Numbered from the stretch's first letter, positions 8,882 through 17,787 are shown. The stretch is 64,000 bases of DNA from JBGSKV01 sp041740975 (GCA_041740975.1 JBGSKV010000042.1:23075-87074); one strand, 5' to 3'. Numbers and translations are program-made. The notes: a model not told the origin generated them from the letters alone.

Positions 8882-9842
8882 TATAAGGATCGCCACCCGA
8901 GGAAGTAAACTGGCACTCTGGCAAGCGCACTTTGTGGCTGATAAATTAAAAGCTGCCGGACACCACTGCGAACTCAATATCATCAAAACTCAAGGCGATA
9001 AAATCTTAAATAAACCCCTTTATGATATTGGCGGAAAATCCCTTTTTATAAAAGAACTTGAACAAGCGCTTCTGGCTGGTGAGGCGGATTTGGCGGTCCA
9101 TAGTTTGAAAGATTTGCCCGCAAAACTCGAGTCAGGTTTTGAGCTTGCCGCGGTTATGAAGCGGCACGAACCGTTCGATGTCATGATATTTAAAGATGAA
9201 CTCTTCAAATCTCTCCATCAAACATCCGGAAATACTTTCGCTGATAAAAACTGGGGTTTTTTAGGTGGTAAAACGATTGGTACGTCCAGTCTTCGACGCG
9301 AACATATTCTGAAAACTTTGGTACCTACCGCTAACGTCAAAAGCCTACGTGGCAATATCGATACTCGCTTACAAAAACTTGCCGAAACTTCGGAGTTTGA
9401 CGCCATCATCTTGGCGGAAGCGTCTCTGGAGCGGTTAGATTTGAAAAAATCTTACAAATTTCTTCGCCTCGATCATCATGTCTTTGTACCTTGCGCGGGA
9501 CAAGGCGCTGTAGCGATAGAATGCCTTCATGAACATTCATTGGCTCCTGAAGCGAGAAAATTAAATTGCGCAAGAACTTCCGAGGCCGTCCATTTTGAAA
9601 GAAGTATCGTGGGAGCGCTTGGCGCTGATTGCAAAACACCCATCGGTTGCTTGGCGGTGTCAAACGATGATGGCTGGGAAGTTTTTGTCAAAATTATTTC
9701 GAAAGCAGGCGAAGTTATCTACGTTCATCGTGAATCTTCGCATCTAGATAAAGCCTTAAGATCAGAGATTTTCGCCGAATTGAACCAACACAAATTTCAG
9801 AATATATTGCTCGATCTCGGCTTGCGGGTTCCTCCGATTTAA
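8874..9842 (+). CDS. hemC: Porphobilinogen deaminase (hydroxymethylbilane synthase)
   Basis: About 322 residues from ATG 8874 (GAAGGG upstream), inside the end of hemA. It polymerises four porphobilinogen units. Visible: IATRGSKLALWQ at the start, VHSLKDLP, GTSSLRR, GNIDTRL, and the cofactor-attachment Cys in GADCKTPIG (C253). The usual downstream hemD or hemB does not follow; composite element A begins at the stop codon, with a strong terminator 50 nt on. Confidence 0.96.
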   Translation: MSSIRIATRGSKLALWQAHFVADKLKAAGHHCELNIIKTQGDKILNKPLYDIGGKSLFIKELEQALLAGEADLAVHSLKDLPAKLESGFELAAVMKRHEPFDVMIFKDELFKSLHQTSGNTFADKNWGFLGGKTIGTSSLRREHILKTLVPTANVKSLRGNIDTRLQKLAETSEFDAIILAEASLERLDLKKSYKFLRLDHHVFVPCAGQGAVAIECLHEHSLAPEARKLNCARTSEAVHFERSIVGALGADCKTPIGCLAVSNDDGWEVFVKIISKAGEVIYVHRESSHLDKALRSEIFAELNQHKFQNILLDLGLRVPPI

Positions 9843-9891
9843 CAATAAATAAATGAACATTCGGCCGCTTCGCGGCCGGATATCTAAATTT

Positions 9892-9925
9892 GCTCCGCCT
9901 TTCACAGGCGGAGCTTTTGTTTTTT
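9892..9925 (+). terminator. Rho-independent terminator after hemC, embedded in element A
   Basis: Perfect 8-bp stem GCTCCGCC / GGCGGAGC with loop TTTCACA, followed by TTTTGTTTTTT. The identical hairpin and T-run occurs in element B (17710-17743) on the other strand. Confidence 0.93.
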
Positions 9926-10102
9926 GCGAAGAATTGGTCTGATTTTCTCAGAATTGATTTCAGAGGGTACGCTTGCCCGCTTAACCACGGGGATTTTCAT
10001 TTGTAACAGAGCTCCTGCTCGGGCTGCGCTGGTGTTCGGGCTCCTGCCCTCACAACCCCCTCTGAAATCAATTCTGAGAAAATCAGACCAATTCTTCGCA
10101 AA
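9923..10102. repeat. Giant hairpin of element A (45-bp perfect stem, 90-nt loop)
   Basis: Arms 9923-9967 and 10058-10102 are perfectly complementary over 45 bp. The loop (9968-10057) is about 89% identical to the loop in copy B and contains its own small hairpin GGGC-tcct-GCCC. Confidence 0.95.
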
Positions 10103-10119
10103 GTTCAAAATCCCCAACA

Positions 10120-10207
10120 GTGAGGCTTCGCACACGAGTGCGTACCCGCACGGGTTGCATCCGCAACGGTTGCTCGAGTGAGGTAACCCAGTTTGGCGGA
10201 GCCTCAC
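10120..10207. repeat. Flipped module of element A between 12-bp inverted repeats
   Basis: Bounded by gtgaggcttcgc (10120-10131) and gcggagcctcac (10196-10207), which are inverted repeats with one mismatch. The inside (acgagtgcg...ggtaacc) lies in the opposite orientation, relative to the neighbouring giant hairpin, from the same sequence in copy B. Confidence 0.75.
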
Positions 10208-10236
10208 CGTCGCTTTTTGCTTTGGCGTTGTTTCGG

Positions 10237-10364
10237 GTCGGAACGAGCCAGCGATGGCGGGCACAGGGAACGGAGCGAGCTGGACGCGAGCGACATTAGC
10301 GAAAGCGGAGGCAGGATGCCGCCAGCTGAGCGTCCCTGGCCACGCCATCGCTGGGAGGTTCGAC
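10237..10364. repeat. Second hairpin of element A
   Basis: Perfect 12-bp core ccagcgatggcg (10248-10259) / cgccatcgctgg (10343-10354), extended outward by an imperfect gtcggaac / gttcgac pairing. The enclosed GC-rich stretch holds further short complementary pieces. In copy B the same place has a hairpin of unrelated stem sequence. Confidence 0.75.
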
Positions 10365-10595
10365 ACGATGCAACGCACGCAGCAAAAAATGAGAGTGATG
10401 GGCGGAGCTTATTTAAATTAACCCTCACTCGCGCAGCGAGTGTTCAATAATCTATATTTTCGCTCTGCAAACATCTGATTTCACTGATATCCTTCAACGC
10501 ATGCCGTGAGACGGGGTTTCCGTTCATAAAGACGCCAACTTTATGCTATAACGGCACCCGCACCCTATTCATTTCTCAAAAACCGATGAAGACTC

Positions 10596-11681
10596 ATGAC
10601 CACAGAAACTAAAAAACCATATTTTTTAGATACACCCAAAGACGAGCTCCAAGCTTTTTTTCAGACTCATCAGATTCCATCATACCGAATGAAACAAATC
10701 GACGAATGGATTTTTAAAAAATTCACGTACGACCCGAACCTTATGAGCAACTTGCCGCAGAAGTTCCGCGATGCCTTACTGGAGAATTTTGATTGGGAAC
10801 TTCCTTCGATTGTGAGCCGCTTAGATGCGAAAGATGGAGCCACGAAACTACTTTTAAAAAGCCGAACGGGACATAATATCGAAGCGGTTATTTTGCGTTA
10901 TGACGGTCGCACTAGCCTTTGCATATCGAGTCAAGTGGGTTGCAAGCTCGCCTGTGCTTTTTGTCAGACAGGAAAGTTGGGATTCGTTCGTCATCTTAGC
11001 GCCGCAGAATTGGTCGCACAATTTCTTTCGGCTTATGCAATCACCTCAACGGAAGATCGTCGTTTGTCTCACATTGTATTTATGGGCATGGGCGAACCAT
11101 TCGATAATTACAATGCCACCGTCATGGCCGCACGGTATTTTACGGCTCCGGAATATTACGGTCTGTCGAAACGTCATGTCACGATTTCTACGTCGGGACT
11201 TGTTCCACAAATCAAAATGTTAGCGGATGATCCGGTTGGATCGCTTGCCGTGTCCCTCCATGCCTGTCGCGATGAACTGCGCACCGAACTGATGCCTATC
11301 AACCGCAAATATAATTTGACACAACTCAAAGAAGCGCTGCTGTACTATCAGAAAAAAACGGGCGCCATGATTACGCTCGAGTACATTCTCATCAAAGACA
11401 AAAACTGCGGGCAACGCGAAGCTCGCGAGCTCATTCGTTTCATCCACGGGCTGCGTGCCAAGGTCAATTTGATTCCGTTCAATAGCCACCCTGGCCTACC
11501 GTTTGAGCACCCGACAGAGCATGAAATAAAATCTTTTCAGTCCTACTTATCGCAACGCTCGGTTCCCGCGCCGGTTCGATATAGCAAGGGTTTGGAAGTT
11601 TCGGCCGCCTGCGGACAACTCGCCGCCAAGCATTTGGACGACCTCAATAACGCCCCCAAACGTCAGGCCGTACTGCCATAA
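10596..11681 (+). CDS. rlmN: Dual-specificity rRNA/tRNA adenine C2 methyltransferase
   Basis: 361 residues, normal for the family. Radical SAM enzyme that methylates A2503 of 23S rRNA and A37 of some tRNAs. The cluster-binding motif is CKLACAFC (C116, C120, C123), followed by QTGKLGF; FMGMGEPFDNY and STSGLVP are typical. The C-terminal Cys in SAACGQL (C339) corresponds to the catalytic or methyl-carrying Cys. The ATG is clear. It lies downstream of element A, so it should have its own promoter near 10500-10590. Confidence 0.96.
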   Translation: MTTETKKPYFLDTPKDELQAFFQTHQIPSYRMKQIDEWIFKKFTYDPNLMSNLPQKFRDALLENFDWELPSIVSRLDAKDGATKLLLKSRTGHNIEAVILRYDGRTSLCISSQVGCKLACAFCQTGKLGFVRHLSAAELVAQFLSAYAITSTEDRRLSHIVFMGMGEPFDNYNATVMAARYFTAPEYYGLSKRHVTISTSGLVPQIKMLADDPVGSLAVSLHACRDELRTELMPINRKYNLTQLKEALLYYQKKTGAMITLEYILIKDKNCGQREARELIRFIHGLRAKVNLIPFNSHPGLPFEHPTEHEIKSFQSYLSQRSVPAPVRYSKGLEVSAACGQLAAKHLDDLNNAPKRQAVLP

Positions 11682-11747
11682 TAGTTTGAGATTCTTAGTT
11701 TTTTCGATAAACTACCCACATCACTTAATTTGCATGCAGGGGTAAGT

Positions 11748-12509
11748 ATGAAGACGTTAAGATTCATTTTGGTATTAGTATGCTGCGTGGGACTTGTCGA
11801 CGGACTCGCTCTCGCTCAAGGTAAGAAAAAGAAAAAGAAAAAGCGTAAACCGGTTGCAACTGAGCAATCTGAACAAGGTGCTGTTCCCGTTGAACAAGGC
11901 GAAATGTCCGCTGCTCCATCTGGTAGCGGCGATCATGGCGCTCAAGACAAGCCAGGTCCTTATGGCCATGAACTCGGTATGACTTTCAATTTGTCTTCTT
12001 CTTCAAGCACAACAACAGTAAACGATACAGATATTGATGGTCCAAGCATTATGGATATTCAAATCAACGCTCGTTATCACTATTTACTTGGTCAAATGGG
12101 TCCGGGTACGTTAGGTGTCGGTCCCATTTTCTCTATGTCCAGCTATACAAGTGAAAGTGAAACGAATGGTATCACTTCGGAAACTAGCACGACAGGTTAC
12201 GGAATCGGCGGTTCTGTTATTTACTATCTCGGTGATATCCAAACGCAAAAATTGGTTTGGTTTGTGGGCGGTAAAGCCGTTTATGCCGGAAGCTCTTCAA
12301 CGACTAACGACGTAGATGGTAATGAATCTTCGACGATTGGTTTAGGTCCAGATGGTGGAGCTTACTTCTTCCTTGATTCTGGCGTGGCGATTAAAGCGGG
12401 AGCCTTTTTCAACTACAATATGAAAACAGACACTCCTCCAGGTGGAACTGACATTGAAAGCACTGAAATGCAATTTGGTTTGCAAGCTGGTCTCAGCAGT
12501 TTCTTCTAG
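11748..12509 (+). CDS. Small outer-membrane beta-barrel protein
   Basis: 253 residues from ATG 11748, chosen because AGGGG lies upstream and the signal peptide (ending LALAQ) begins there. A run of seven Lys follows the signal cleavage site. The rest shows alternating Ser/Thr/Gly-rich beta strands and ends in Phe, as outer-membrane barrels recognised by BamA do. Substrate or role unknown. It is a single-gene unit between rlmN and a strong terminator. Confidence 0.75.
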   Translation: MKTLRFILVLVCCVGLVDGLALAQGKKKKKKKRKPVATEQSEQGAVPVEQGEMSAAPSGSGDHGAQDKPGPYGHELGMTFNLSSSSSTTTVNDTDIDGPSIMDIQINARYHYLLGQMGPGTLGVGPIFSMSSYTSESETNGITSETSTTGYGIGGSVIYYLGDIQTQKLVWFVGGKAVYAGSSSTTNDVDGNESSTIGLGPDGGAYFFLDSGVAIKAGAFFNYNMKTDTPPGGTDIESTEMQFGLQAGLSSFF

Positions 12510-12535
12510 TCCGTTCTTGATATCAGAAATAACAA

Positions 12536-12563
12536 GAGAGGCCTTCGGGCCTCTCTTTTTTTT
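12536..12563 (+). terminator. Rho-independent terminator
   Basis: Perfect stem GAGAGGCC / GGCCTCTC with TTCG tetraloop, followed by eight T, 26 nt after the barrel gene stop. Confidence 0.95.
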
Positions 12564-12570
12564 GTCCGTC

Positions 12571-12617
12571 AAGGAGATCCTTCGGCCTAAAGGCCTCGGG
12601 ATCGTGTCTGCCGACCT
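12571..12617. repeat. Intergenic GGAGATCCTTCG-type repeat
   Basis: Begins aaggagatccttcggcc, with an inner ggcctaaaggcc palindrome, then ctcgggatcg. Member of the same dispersed family as at 2256; the distal end is degenerate. Confidence 0.5.
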
Positions 12618-12658
12618 GTTTCCGAGCCGGCGAGGAAAGAGCGAGGGAGAGGAACAGT

Positions 12659-13540
12659 TTATTTGTCGTCGAGTAGCGCTTCGAGATCGAGTTCATCTGC
12701 CCATTCATCTTCATCTGTTGAAGACTTCGCTTGCTGACCTTTGAGGACTACGATGTCTTTGATTTTTTTGTGCACTTGTTGACCCTGCGCATCTTCAATC
12801 ACAACCATCTGATTGAGAAGATCCGTCTTCACGACATCACCTTGCAGATCACCATCGTATTGGACGCGAGATTTGAGTGGCGGTAACTTCGTGCGAAGTT
12901 CGGTGTACAATGAATTTTCGTAAGTTAAGCAGCACAGTAAACGTCCGCATCCACCGGAAACTTTGGTGGGTTTGAGAGCGAGGTTTTGATTCTTTGCCAT
13001 CTTGATGGAAACGGGTACGAACTCGCGCAAAAAAGTCGAACAGCAAAACTCACGGCCACAGATGCCGATTCCACCGAGAATTTTGGCTTCATCTCGGGCG
13101 CCGACTTGTTTGAGCTCTACACGAGCGCGAAGTTTAGACGCAAGGGATTTGACCAACTCGCGGAAATCCACGCGTCCCGATGAGGTAAAATAAACCGTAA
13201 CCTTGTTACCGCCCAAGCTCACTTCCGAACTCAGAAGTCGCATGTCCAGTCCCAGTTCTTTGACTTTGTCTTTGGTAATATTCATGACCTTTGGAGTCGT
13301 GAGATGCTTGGATTCTTCCAGATCCTTATCGGAAGCGCGTCGCATAACCGGTTTCAAAGCTCGTTCTTTGGTGAAAATCTCGTCGAACTTCAACCGAACG
13401 ACCGTCGCCATCGCTGGACCGCGTTCCGTTTCGACAACGACCTGATCGCCAATGCGCAAAGACATATCTTTGCCGTCAAAATCATAAATTTTCCCGGCTC
13501 GGATAAACTGAACACCTACTATATTTACGCCTGCTTCCAT
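12659..13540 (-). CDS. PSP1-domain protein, RicT (YaaT) family
   Basis: 293 residues, ATG with GGAAG upstream. The PSP1 core has the typical Cys pattern: GGIGICGREFCC and SGGCGRLLCC. In Bacillus subtilis the homologue RicT (YaaT) is part of the Ric Fe-S complex that affects RNase Y-dependent RNA processing and development. The C-terminus is acidic (DEDEWADELDLEALLDD). It lies 9 nt after holB; tmk-holB-ricT is the same order as in Firmicutes, without the small genes found between them there. Confidence 0.88.
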   Translation of the reverse strand: MEAGVNIVGVQFIRAGKIYDFDGKDMSLRIGDQVVVETERGPAMATVVRLKFDEIFTKERALKPVMRRASDKDLEESKHLTTPKVMNITKDKVKELGLDMRLLSSEVSLGGNKVTVYFTSSGRVDFRELVKSLASKLRARVELKQVGARDEAKILGGIGICGREFCCSTFLREFVPVSIKMAKNQNLALKPTKVSGGCGRLLCCLTYENSLYTELRTKLPPLKSRVQYDGDLQGDVVKTDLLNQMVVIEDAQGQQVHKKIKDIVVLKGQQAKSSTDEDEWADELDLEALLDDK

Positions 13541-13549
13541 CTTTGCTTC

Positions 13550-14479
13550 CTACAATTTCTTTGTGCTCGCGAGAGCCAATGATTCCAAATTCAATCGACT
13601 GTTAAAGGCAATGCGATAAGCCTTTAGATACTTCAAAATTTCTCGTCTTTTTCTTATTCGCTCAGGCTGGACAAAATCGCTGGCCGGACAATCGGCCTGC
13701 TTGTAAACTTTGTTCAACCAATATTCAAATTGACGACCCCACTCTTGGGGAGCAAGTTTTAGCTTATCAAGTAGTTCCGCTTGCGCCAAGACTGCTGCTC
13801 GATCGTTAGTTCGATAAACAAGATCAAGCTGCTCATCCGCTTCACTTTGGCTGGAGGCTTCCAGCTGCTGTAATGCAGCACCGACGGTCCCACCCGCCAT
13901 AACCCATATATGCTCCAGCCTGGCCTCGCTGAGGTCTTTGCTGGAGGTCCTCAAGAGAGAAAGAACGTCAGCTTTAGGAGGTAAGCCGACGCGAAACTTA
14001 ACACATCGCGACAGGATAGTAGGCAACATCGCTTTCGGCCTCGCCGTCGTCAGAATGATCATACTGTCCGCGGCTGGCTCTTCGATTATTTTTAGCAGCC
14101 TATTGGCGGCCTGCCGATTTAATTTATCAGCGTGGCTAATGATGGCAATGCGGCGCCCACCCACCGTAAAAGGTTTCATTTGCAAATGATCTTGCACGAG
14201 TTCGGCGTCGGCAAGTTTGATGATGCCATCTTCCGTATCGAGCCAAAGGATATCGGCTTGGTTGCGGGCAACCACCTCCCAACAACCTTTACATTGACCG
14301 CAAGCGTTCTTGCTTTCACAAAAATACAACGCGCACATGGCGGCTGCAAACATACGCTTGCCACTTCCCGATCGGCCTTGGACTAAGCAGGCGTTAGGCA
14401 ACCCTCTGAGTTCATGCGCTTGACGAAGCGCTGCAATCTTCGGAGCAAATCCTATAAAGTCTAGCCACGTCTTTGTCAC
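13550..14479 (-). CDS. holB: DNA polymerase III delta-prime subunit
   Basis: 309 residues from a GTG at 14479 whose bases overlap the tmk stop (GTGA). I prefer it to an upstream start at 14524 because GAGG precedes it and the family begins with a similar W-x-x-I-G stretch. Clamp-loader ATPase fold: GRSGSGKR (P-loop-like), four Cys of the zinc module in CESKNACGQCKGC, NRLLKIIEEP, and the sensor-like SRC motif. Confidence 0.92.
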   Translation of the reverse strand: MTKTWLDFIGFAPKIAALRQAHELRGLPNACLVQGRSGSGKRMFAAAMCALYFCESKNACGQCKGCWEVVARNQADILWLDTEDGIIKLADAELVQDHLQMKPFTVGGRRIAIISHADKLNRQAANRLLKIIEEPAADSMIILTTARPKAMLPTILSRCVKFRVGLPPKADVLSLLRTSSKDLSEARLEHIWVMAGGTVGAALQQLEASSQSEADEQLDLVYRTNDRAAVLAQAELLDKLKLAPQEWGRQFEYWLNKVYKQADCPASDFVQPERIRKRREILKYLKAYRIAFNSRLNLESLALASTKKL

Positions 14480-15120
14480 AGGCCAAACCTCTGAGCCAAA
14501 ATCTGAGTGGCTTGTTGTAAGCACTTTTCGGGTGTTTGCGACGCATCAATCACCACGATGCGGTCTTGGAAATTTTTGGCGAGATCAAGATAGGCGTCTC
14601 TAATTTTTCGGTGAAAACTCTCGCTTGCCTCATCATATCGCGTTACGCCGACGATTTGGCCATCTCGGGACTTCAGTCGGCGCATGGTCACATCCACGGA
14701 ACAGTCGAGCAAAAAAGTAAGATCAGGTGCCAAATTTTCAGTGGAATAATGGATCACTTCCTCGACAAACTTCGCATCGACACCGCCCAACTTACCCTGA
14801 TAGATCCGAGATGAGTCCACGTAGCGATCACTAATGACCCAAGTCTTTTGGGCGAGGGTCGGCTTAATGAGTTCTTTGACATGCTGATGTCTGCCAGCCG
14901 AAACCAACATGAGTTCTGTCATGATATGCATTTTTTCTTTTGCAGGTGGTTCCGCAAAAATATGTCGGATGGCGTCTGCCATCGGCGTTCCGCCCGGTTC
15001 ACGAGTGACTTTTGAAGTTAGGCCTTTTTCGGTGAGCCATTTTGCCAAACCCGCCCGCAAAGTTGACTTGCCGCAACCTTCGCCGCCTTCAATAGTAATA
15101 AATTTTGCAGTATCGCTCAT
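14476..15120 (-). CDS. tmk: Thymidylate kinase
   Basis: 214 residues. Phosphorylates dTMP to dTDP. P-loop GGEGCGKST (residues 12-20), REPGGTP for dTMP binding, and DRYVDSS. First gene of the tmk-holB-ricT operon. No clear Shine-Dalgarno sequence precedes the ATG. Confidence 0.96.
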   Translation of the reverse strand: MSDTAKFITIEGGEGCGKSTLRAGLAKWLTEKGLTSKVTREPGGTPMADAIRHIFAEPPAKEKMHIMTELMLVSAGRHQHVKELIKPTLAQKTWVISDRYVDSSRIYQGKLGGVDAKFVEEVIHYSTENLAPDLTFLLDCSVDVTMRRLKSRDGQIVGVTRYDEASESFHRKIRDAYLDLAKNFQDRIVVIDASQTPEKCLQQATQILAQRFGL

Positions 15121-15364
15121 TTTTTCTAACTAACTAAAAACGCAAATGAAGATGCGATAATATCAAAAAACACCACATCGATCTGGTACGTCACAAATAT
15201 TGCATGATTAAGCCAAAGTTCCCAGACGTTTAGGTCCCATTCAAGCAAAAATTTTTCCCTAACTGCCCAAAAAATGTACGTTATTTTTCTGTAATGAAAA
15301 CTTCACTTTTAGTCTAACCCGCCGAAACAACGGGGGAGTTAGTGGACTTTAATTCTGGGATGAA

Positions 15365-17194
15365 ATGACACAGTCACGATACATCTTATCGAAACGCATC
15401 AACCGTGGTGGCATGGCCGAAATCTTTTTGGGCAAAGCTGTTGGCGATGATGGATTCGAACGTATTGTGGTGATGAAAAGAATTCTTCCGCACTACGCTG
15501 CCGATCAAGAATTTATTGAAATGTTCCGCGATGAAGCTCACATTTGTAAACGCTTACAACACGCCAACATTGTCCAAGTCTACAGCTTCGAAGAAGTCGA
15601 AGGCTCTTATGCAATTATCATGGAATTTGTTGACGGCGCCGATTTGCGAACTCTACTTGCCGCTTGTGAAAAAAGTAACGAACGCGTTCCGTTGCCGATT
15701 GCTATTTACATAACTGCCATGGCCGCACGTGGACTGCACTATGCTCATACTCGCATCGATGAAGTGACAGGACAGCCGCTGGGCATTGTCCATCGTGATA
15801 TCTCTCCACAAAATATTCTTCTGAGTTACCAAGGGGACGTGAAGGTAACGGACTTTGGTATTGCGGATGCCGAGAACAAACTGACAGAAACCAAGCCTGG
15901 TATCGTCAAAGGTAAATATGCCTACATGAGCCCAGAGCAAATCAATGCCAAGAGTATTGACGCGCGTTCAGATGTGTTTGCTTTGGCCATCGTTCTTTGG
16001 GAAACGCTTTCTATGCGTCGCCTCTTCCAAGGCGAGAACGAAGTTCAAACCATCAAGCTCGTACAAACGGCTAAGGTTCGCTACGACATTAAGGAATTCA
16101 ATCCTGAAATCAATGACGACCTTTATCAGATTATCGATAAAGGCCTCCAAAAAGATATCCGTAAACGCTATCCATCCGGTGCCGCCTTTGAAAAGGCCCT
16201 CCTTAAGTATCTTCACTCATACTATCCTGAGTTCAGCTCAACTGATTTAGGCGACTTTCTTAAAACAATCTGCGCGGACAAACGCAAGATACAAATGGAA
16301 GAGATCCGCAAGCTTCTCACTCAAACCGACTTAAAGAAAGCGGGCACGAACTCACGAAATAGTTTGTTAGCGGCACAACAAGAGAAAGTTTTGGAAATCG
16401 GTGAGTCGTCCGACAATGGCCAGGCTGCACGACTTCGTCAGTCTTATCAACCCAGAGGCCGCCAAAGTCATAATCAAGTTCCTTCGAATATTAGCCATCT
16501 GAGACAGAATCAAGCCGGATCCCCGCAAATGCCTATGGGTGGACAACATCGGCGTCAATCCTCGTCAAGTGGTGTCAGCAATAGTCTTATGAAACTTGCG
16601 ATAGCCCTCCTCCTGATAACAGGAGTTGGTCTGGCCGTACAAACGCAGTTCAGTGCAAAGAACAGTTTAGAAGTCGAAGTCGCCACGTCACCAGAGAACG
16701 TCCGCATTTCTGTCAACGACAAACCTCTCTTTGACAACGCGTATGTTTCGACTCCACGCAAACTACTCTTAAACGGCGGCAATCATGTGATTCGATTCTC
16801 GCGAGATGGTTACAAATCGATTCAAATCGAAATGAGTGGCAAAGCAGGTGAAAAGAAAAAAGCCCGCGCTGTTAACTTGGCTTTGAATTTAAGTAAAAAG
16901 TTGAAACCAATTACCATTAAGACTTTGCCTGCAAAAAAAATTAAGCTCCGCATCAGTGAAGGTTATTCTTCGCAAAGCAATCTTACAGAGCGAGAGAAAC
17001 TCAAACTTGATCGCAACTTCCATGTCGGCACGACGCCCTACACGACGGTCGACCTCGAGCACAATAAAACCTACATTTTATATGTTTATTTGACGGAAAG
17101 CGCCACCGCCACCGGGGGCTGTGAAATCGATGCGGCCAAAACCGATCAAGTGATTTTCGATATTAATCAGAAGAAATGTATTCTTTACAAATAA
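15365..17194 (+). CDS. Membrane Ser/Thr protein kinase with extracytoplasmic PEGA-like domain
   Basis: 609 residues. Hanks-type kinase domain (about 5-290): catalytic Lys K38, HRDISPQN (143-150), DFG (163-165), and APE-like SPE. The HRDISPQN form is common in deltaproteobacterial kinases. A polar linker rich in Gln/Arg/Ser runs to about residue 405, then one transmembrane helix (about 408-426) and an exported tail resembling a PEGA domain (residues 435-490). A cell-surface signal could therefore act on the cytoplasmic kinase. It is a single gene; element B starts at its stop codon. Confidence 0.93.
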   Translation: MTQSRYILSKRINRGGMAEIFLGKAVGDDGFERIVVMKRILPHYAADQEFIEMFRDEAHICKRLQHANIVQVYSFEEVEGSYAIIMEFVDGADLRTLLAACEKSNERVPLPIAIYITAMAARGLHYAHTRIDEVTGQPLGIVHRDISPQNILLSYQGDVKVTDFGIADAENKLTETKPGIVKGKYAYMSPEQINAKSIDARSDVFALAIVLWETLSMRRLFQGENEVQTIKLVQTAKVRYDIKEFNPEINDDLYQIIDKGLQKDIRKRYPSGAAFEKALLKYLHSYYPEFSSTDLGDFLKTICADKRKIQMEEIRKLLTQTDLKKAGTNSRNSLLAAQQEKVLEIGESSDNGQAARLRQSYQPRGRQSHNQVPSNISHLRQNQAGSPQMPMGGQHRRQSSSSGVSNSLMKLAIALLLITGVGLAVQTQFSAKNSLEVEVATSPENVRISVNDKPLFDNAYVSTPRKLLLNGGNHVIRFSRDGYKSIQIEMSGKAGEKKKARAVNLALNLSKKLKPITIKTLPAKKIKLRISEGYSSQSNLTEREKLKLDRNFHVGTTPYTTVDLEHNKTYILYVYLTESATATGGCEIDAAKTDQVIFDINQKKCILYK

Positions 17195-17234
17195 ATTCAA
17201 ACAATAGATAAATGAACGGCCGCTTCGCGGCCGC

Positions 17235-17265
17235 CGTCATCCAGAGGTGAAGCCGAAGGATCTCC
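17235..17265 (-). repeat. Dispersed GGAGATCCTTCG / CTGGATGACG repeat, inverted copy
   Basis: On the minus strand it reads ggagatccttcgg ... ctctggatgacg, the best match to the copy at 2256. It is inserted between the terminal repeat and core of element B and has no counterpart in copy A. Confidence 0.65.
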
Positions 17266-17314
17266 AGCTCCGCCTTTCACACTCACAGTTCTCATTTCTA
17301 TGTTTGATTGGTCC

Positions 17315-17394
17315 GGTTCTCCCGACTTAAATTTGTCTGGGCGGTGTCGGCTGATGCAGCCTCAATGCCCAGTCAAATCTAAGCCGGCTCAACC
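17315..17394. repeat. Second hairpin of element B
   Basis: Imperfect 28-bp stem, arms 17315-17342 and 17367-17394, with cttaaatttgtctgggc pairing to gcccagtcaaatctaag. The loop holds a perfect GGCTG-atg-CAGCC hairpin. Confidence 0.7.
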
Positions 17395-17429
17395 GTCCCA
17401 GCCAACCATCGGGTAAAAACTGTGACGGC

Positions 17430-17514
17430 GACGCTCCGCCAACGAGTGCGTTCCCGCACGAGTAGCATTCGCAACGATAGCTCGATGGAGGTAACCAGTT
17501 TGGCGGAGCCTCAC
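17430..17514. repeat. Flipped module of element B
   Basis: Bounded by gctccgcc (17433-17440) and ggcggagcctcac (17502-17514). Content (gagtgcgttcccgcacg ... ggtaaccagtttggcgg) matches the module of copy A in the opposite orientation relative to the giant hairpin. Confidence 0.75.
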
Positions 17515-17534
17515 TGTTGGAGATTTTGAACTTT

Positions 17535-17709
17535 GTGAAGAGTTGGCCAAAACTTCCCAACACTGTCTCCAGAGGGGGTTGTGAGCGCAGGACGCGCGAA
17601 CACCAGCGCAGCCCGGGCAGGAGCTGTATCACAAATGAAAATCCCGGTGGATAGGCGGGCAAGCGTACCCACTGGAGACAGTGTTGGGAAGTTTTGGCCA
17701 ACTCTTCGC
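17535..17709. repeat. Giant hairpin of element B (42-bp stem, 91-nt loop)
   Basis: Arms 17535-17576 and 17668-17709 pair at 40 of 42 positions. Compared with copy A the stem has 14 differing positions, 13 of them changed in both arms so that pairing is kept. The inner loop hairpin is also compensated (GGGC/GCCC in A, GCGC/GCGC in B). Confidence 0.95.
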
Positions 17710-17743
17710 AAAAAACAAAAGCTCCGCCTGTGAAAGGCGGAGC
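17710..17743 (-). terminator. Terminator embedded in element B
   Basis: On the minus strand the stem GCTCCGCC / GGCGGAGC (17721-17743) is followed by TTTTGTTTTTT. It would end transcription of the reductase gene at 17788-18486. Identical to the terminator in copy A. Confidence 0.92.
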
Positions 17744-17787
17744 TTCATGACGTTACGGCCGCGAAGCGGCCGTTCATTTATCTATAT

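Larger units (their letters stand above)
9840..10462 (+). repeat. Composite palindromic element, copy A (about 620 bp, non-coding)
   Basis: Fills the hemC-rlmN gap. Modules in order: a terminal repeat aataaataaatgaac with a 17-bp GC palindrome (9862-9878), a rho-independent terminator (9892-9925), a giant hairpin (9923-10102), a module bounded by gtgaggctTcgc / gcggagcctcac (10120-10207), a second hairpin (10237-10364), and an inverted copy of the terminal repeat with a different 17-bp palindrome (10426-10442) ending near 10462. Copy B at 17195-17795 has the same parts in reverse orientation. GC content in the core is higher than in the neighbours. Open frames inside it are by-products of the palindromes. 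Confidence 0.85.

Noticed and set aside
9923..10102. Giant hairpin as a retron ncRNA or attC site
   Set aside because: No reverse transcriptase or integron integrase is near, and attC sites have variable loops rather than a conserved loop with covarying stem.
9902..10378. 158-codon minus-strand ORF and smaller plus-strand ORFs inside element A
   Set aside because: They run through the palindromes and terminator, have unnatural composition, lack ribosome sites, and are not kept in copy B.
17327..17711. ORFs inside element B
   Set aside because: Same reason; the frames are not shared with copy A, while the hairpins are.
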